From NCBI RefSeq assembly GCF_019704135.1, contig NZ_AP024355.1:1178001-1242000 (forward strand): 64,000 nt of DNA. Direction: 5' to 3'. A program made the position numbers and the translations under genes. Positions 62,624 through 64,000 of the stretch are shown one piece after another. The DNA comes from Desulfuromonas versatilis (lineage in GTDB: Bacteria > Desulfobacterota > Desulfuromonadia > Desulfuromonadales > NIT-T3). Every line of letters begins with the position of its first letter. The stretch's first letter is position 1. Below the pieces are notes generated by a model, which was not told the origin of the DNA, did no database searches, and was given only the letters and a program-made list of their open reading frames with translations.

Positions 62624-64000
62624 ATGATGGGTGCAATAAAATCAAATCGGCAAAGACTCCCCCTCTTGCCCGCAGTGGCTCAGAAAATTTTAGCCCAAAC
62701 GGGCGATGCGGGATCTGGGATTGAGGAAATTGCATTTACCATCTCCCGTGACCCTTCCCTTGCCAGCAAGACGCTTCAATTTGCAAACTCTCCAATTTGG
62801 GGTTCTCCCAGACGGGTGGGCACAGTCAGGCAAGCGGTAATGATCCTTGGGACCGAAGCTGTCCGAAGTTTGGTTTTATCCTTTTATCTGGTGGCGACGG
62901 AGCAATGGTGTGGGAGAAATTCCACTTTTCACCGCCGGTTTTGGGAACGTTCTCTTGCCGTTGCTGTCGCGACAGCTTCCCTTTCCAGATTGATTCAGGG
63001 CGTTGAGCAGGAAAAGGTTTTTCTTTCTGGTTTATTGGCCAATATTGGTGAGGTCTTCCTAGTGGAGAGGTTTTCCAGGGCTGTTGGGTGTGACATTTTA
63101 GATTCATCCTTTTCTGGTGGGCAACAAGCCGTGTTTTGGGACGGATTATCTAAGGAGGATCATGGCGAGTTAGGCGCTGAGGTCGGGGAAGTATGGAATC
63201 TTCCAAGGTTTTTGACTACGGTCATGCGATATCACACGTCACCTGAGTCTCTCCGGGGGGGGGAGCCTGGGGTGAAAATGTTGGTTGATCTAGTTTTTCT
63301 TGGGGAATTTGCTGCGGGAATATGGATTGCGAGGGCATCAAGACCAACTGTAGATCGGTTTGTTGGACTAACGAGCGAATTACTTGGAATTGAGAATTTT
63401 GAACCAGACGATTTTTTTAAAAAAATCGGGAATGAAGTGGAGCAAACGGCAGAAATTTTTGGCATCCGTAGAAGGCCGAAGTTGTCTAATGAAGACTTGC
63501 TTCAAAAGTCTCTTCTTCGTTTAGGTCAGATCAATGCCAAGCATCTATCCAGAATTCACGAACTGGAAAAGGAATATAATCAGGCATTGGCACAGGCCAG
63601 GGTGTTGGAGAATGAAAATCTCAAACTCCAGGCCCTCGCAAATGTGGACGGGTTAACTAAGGCATACAACCATAGGTTTTTTAAAGAGTTTCTCTCGCAG
63701 GAAGTTCAAAGAGCCGCCAGGCAGGGCTGCTTTATTAGCTTGATTCTAATGGATGTTGACAATTTTAAGCCTCTTAATGATTCCTACGGTCATCAAGTTG
63801 GGGATGCCATCTTGAGAGAGCTATGTCAGGTTACCAAAAGGGCTATTCGCGAATATGATCTTTTGGCTCGCTATGGAGGGGAGGAGTTTGCCGTCGTTTT
63901 GCCTGAGACGGACCTCGTGGAGGCTGCAAGAATTGCCGAACGTATCCGGAATCTTGTGCAAGAGCATATTTTTGATTGCAGAGGGAATCTGATTAAAATT
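62624..64000 (+). CDS. HDOD-GGDEF protein, diguanylate cyclase (3' end outside window)
   Basis: The frame from ATG 62624 (or 62627) stays open for 459 codons to the window edge. Residues ~10-230 form an HDOD domain (LPLLPAVAQKIL, ISRDPSLASKTLQFANSP). A coiled coil around 300-350 (ELEKEYNQALAQARVLENE) joins it to a GGDEF domain: LANVDGLTKAYNHRFF, DVDNFKPLNDSYGH, active site GGEEF at residues 418-422. An inhibitory I-site RxxD (REYD) lies five residues before it. The Asp in GHQVGD is kept, while the Hypr variants that make cGAMP have Ser there, so c-di-GMP is the expected product. The RBS is weak. Confidence 0.92.
   Translation, partial: MMGAIKSNRQRLPLLPAVAQKILAQTGDAGSGIEEIAFTISRDPSLASKTLQFANSPIWGSPRRVGTVRQAVMILGTEAVRSLVLSFYLVATEQWCGRNSTFHRRFWERSLAVAVATASLSRLIQGVEQEKVFLSGLLANIGEVFLVERFSRAVGCDILDSSFSGGQQAVFWDGLSKEDHGELGAEVGEVWNLPRFLTTVMRYHTSPESLRGGEPGVKMLVDLVFLGEFAAGIWIARASRPTVDRFVGLTSELLGIENFEPDDFFKKIGNEVEQTAEIFGIRRRPKLSNEDLLQKSLLRLGQINAKHLSRIHELEKEYNQALAQARVLENENLKLQALANVDGLTKAYNHRFFKEFLSQEVQRAARQGCFISLILMDVDNFKPLNDSYGHQVGDAILRELCQVTKRAIREYDLLARYGGEEFAVVLPETDLVEAARIAERIRNLVQEHIFDCRGNLIKI

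Overview
The window is GC-rich (apart from its last 4.6 kb) and looks like a chromosome segment of a Desulfuromonadota bacterium (Desulfuromonadales/Geobacterales type). The grounds are a canonical dcw cluster, a selenocysteine-using SelD, two good sigma-54 promoter matches, a ketone-body operon with its own sigma-54 activator, and ten multihaem c-type cytochromes with about 111 potential haem sites in all. Species cannot be named from sequence alone.

Layout. 1-12.7 kb (+): division and cell-wall cluster murF(partial)-mraY-murD-ftsW-murG-murC-murB-ddl-ftsQ-ftsA-ftsZ, closed by a strong terminator. 13.0-18.6 kb: B12-binding-type radical SAM protein, Ig-like/beta-propeller lipoprotein, cytochrome P460, thiol peroxidase Tpx and a convergent TatA-like protein. 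18.7-21.5 kb: MoxR-type ATPase, VWA/metallopeptidase-like partner and a small unknown protein. 21.6-26.2 kb (-): selA-selB-selD, with selD carrying an in-frame UGA (Sec17). Spacers from 13 to 26.4 kb hold different short tandem repeats that all share a 7-bp period.

26.5-33.9 kb (+): sigma-54 promoter, small ORF, thiolase, single-chain succinyl-CoA:3-ketoacid CoA transferase and 3-hydroxybutyrate dehydrogenase, then a PAS-AAA+-HTH sigma-54 activator and a molybdopterin oxidoreductase. The three enzymes would convert 3-hydroxybutyrate to acetyl-CoA.

34.1-45.5 kb (-): two small proteins, then a nine-gene block read from 45.45 kb downward: 15-haem cytochrome, NHL-repeat lipoprotein, 5-haem lipoprotein, outer-membrane beta-barrel, second NHL-repeat lipoprotein, 12-haem, 12-haem and 9-haem cytochromes, and a barrel with calcium-type (TSP3) repeats. 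It has the parts of a trans-outer-membrane porin-cytochrome conduit plus a pair of propeller lipoproteins, behind a -24/-12 promoter match. This is my main candidate for an under-described system.

45.8-59.4 kb (-): three very large secreted cytochromes (10, 18 and 22 haems) with a shared Ig/PKD head, and two copies of a tetrahaem cytochrome. About 2640 bp (tetrahaem gene, its leader and the first ~547 codons of a giant cytochrome) occur twice with no difference that I could see, 6470 bp apart. The two giant cytochromes therefore have the same head but different tails, and each module has different upstream DNA. A lone receiver-domain gene sits between the copies.

59.4-64 kb: AT-rich, gene-poor DNA with an intact IS3-family element (1237 bp, 3-bp target duplication), a transposase-like protein that seems to have lost its catalytic acids, and the start of an HDOD-GGDEF diguanylate cyclase that runs off the window.
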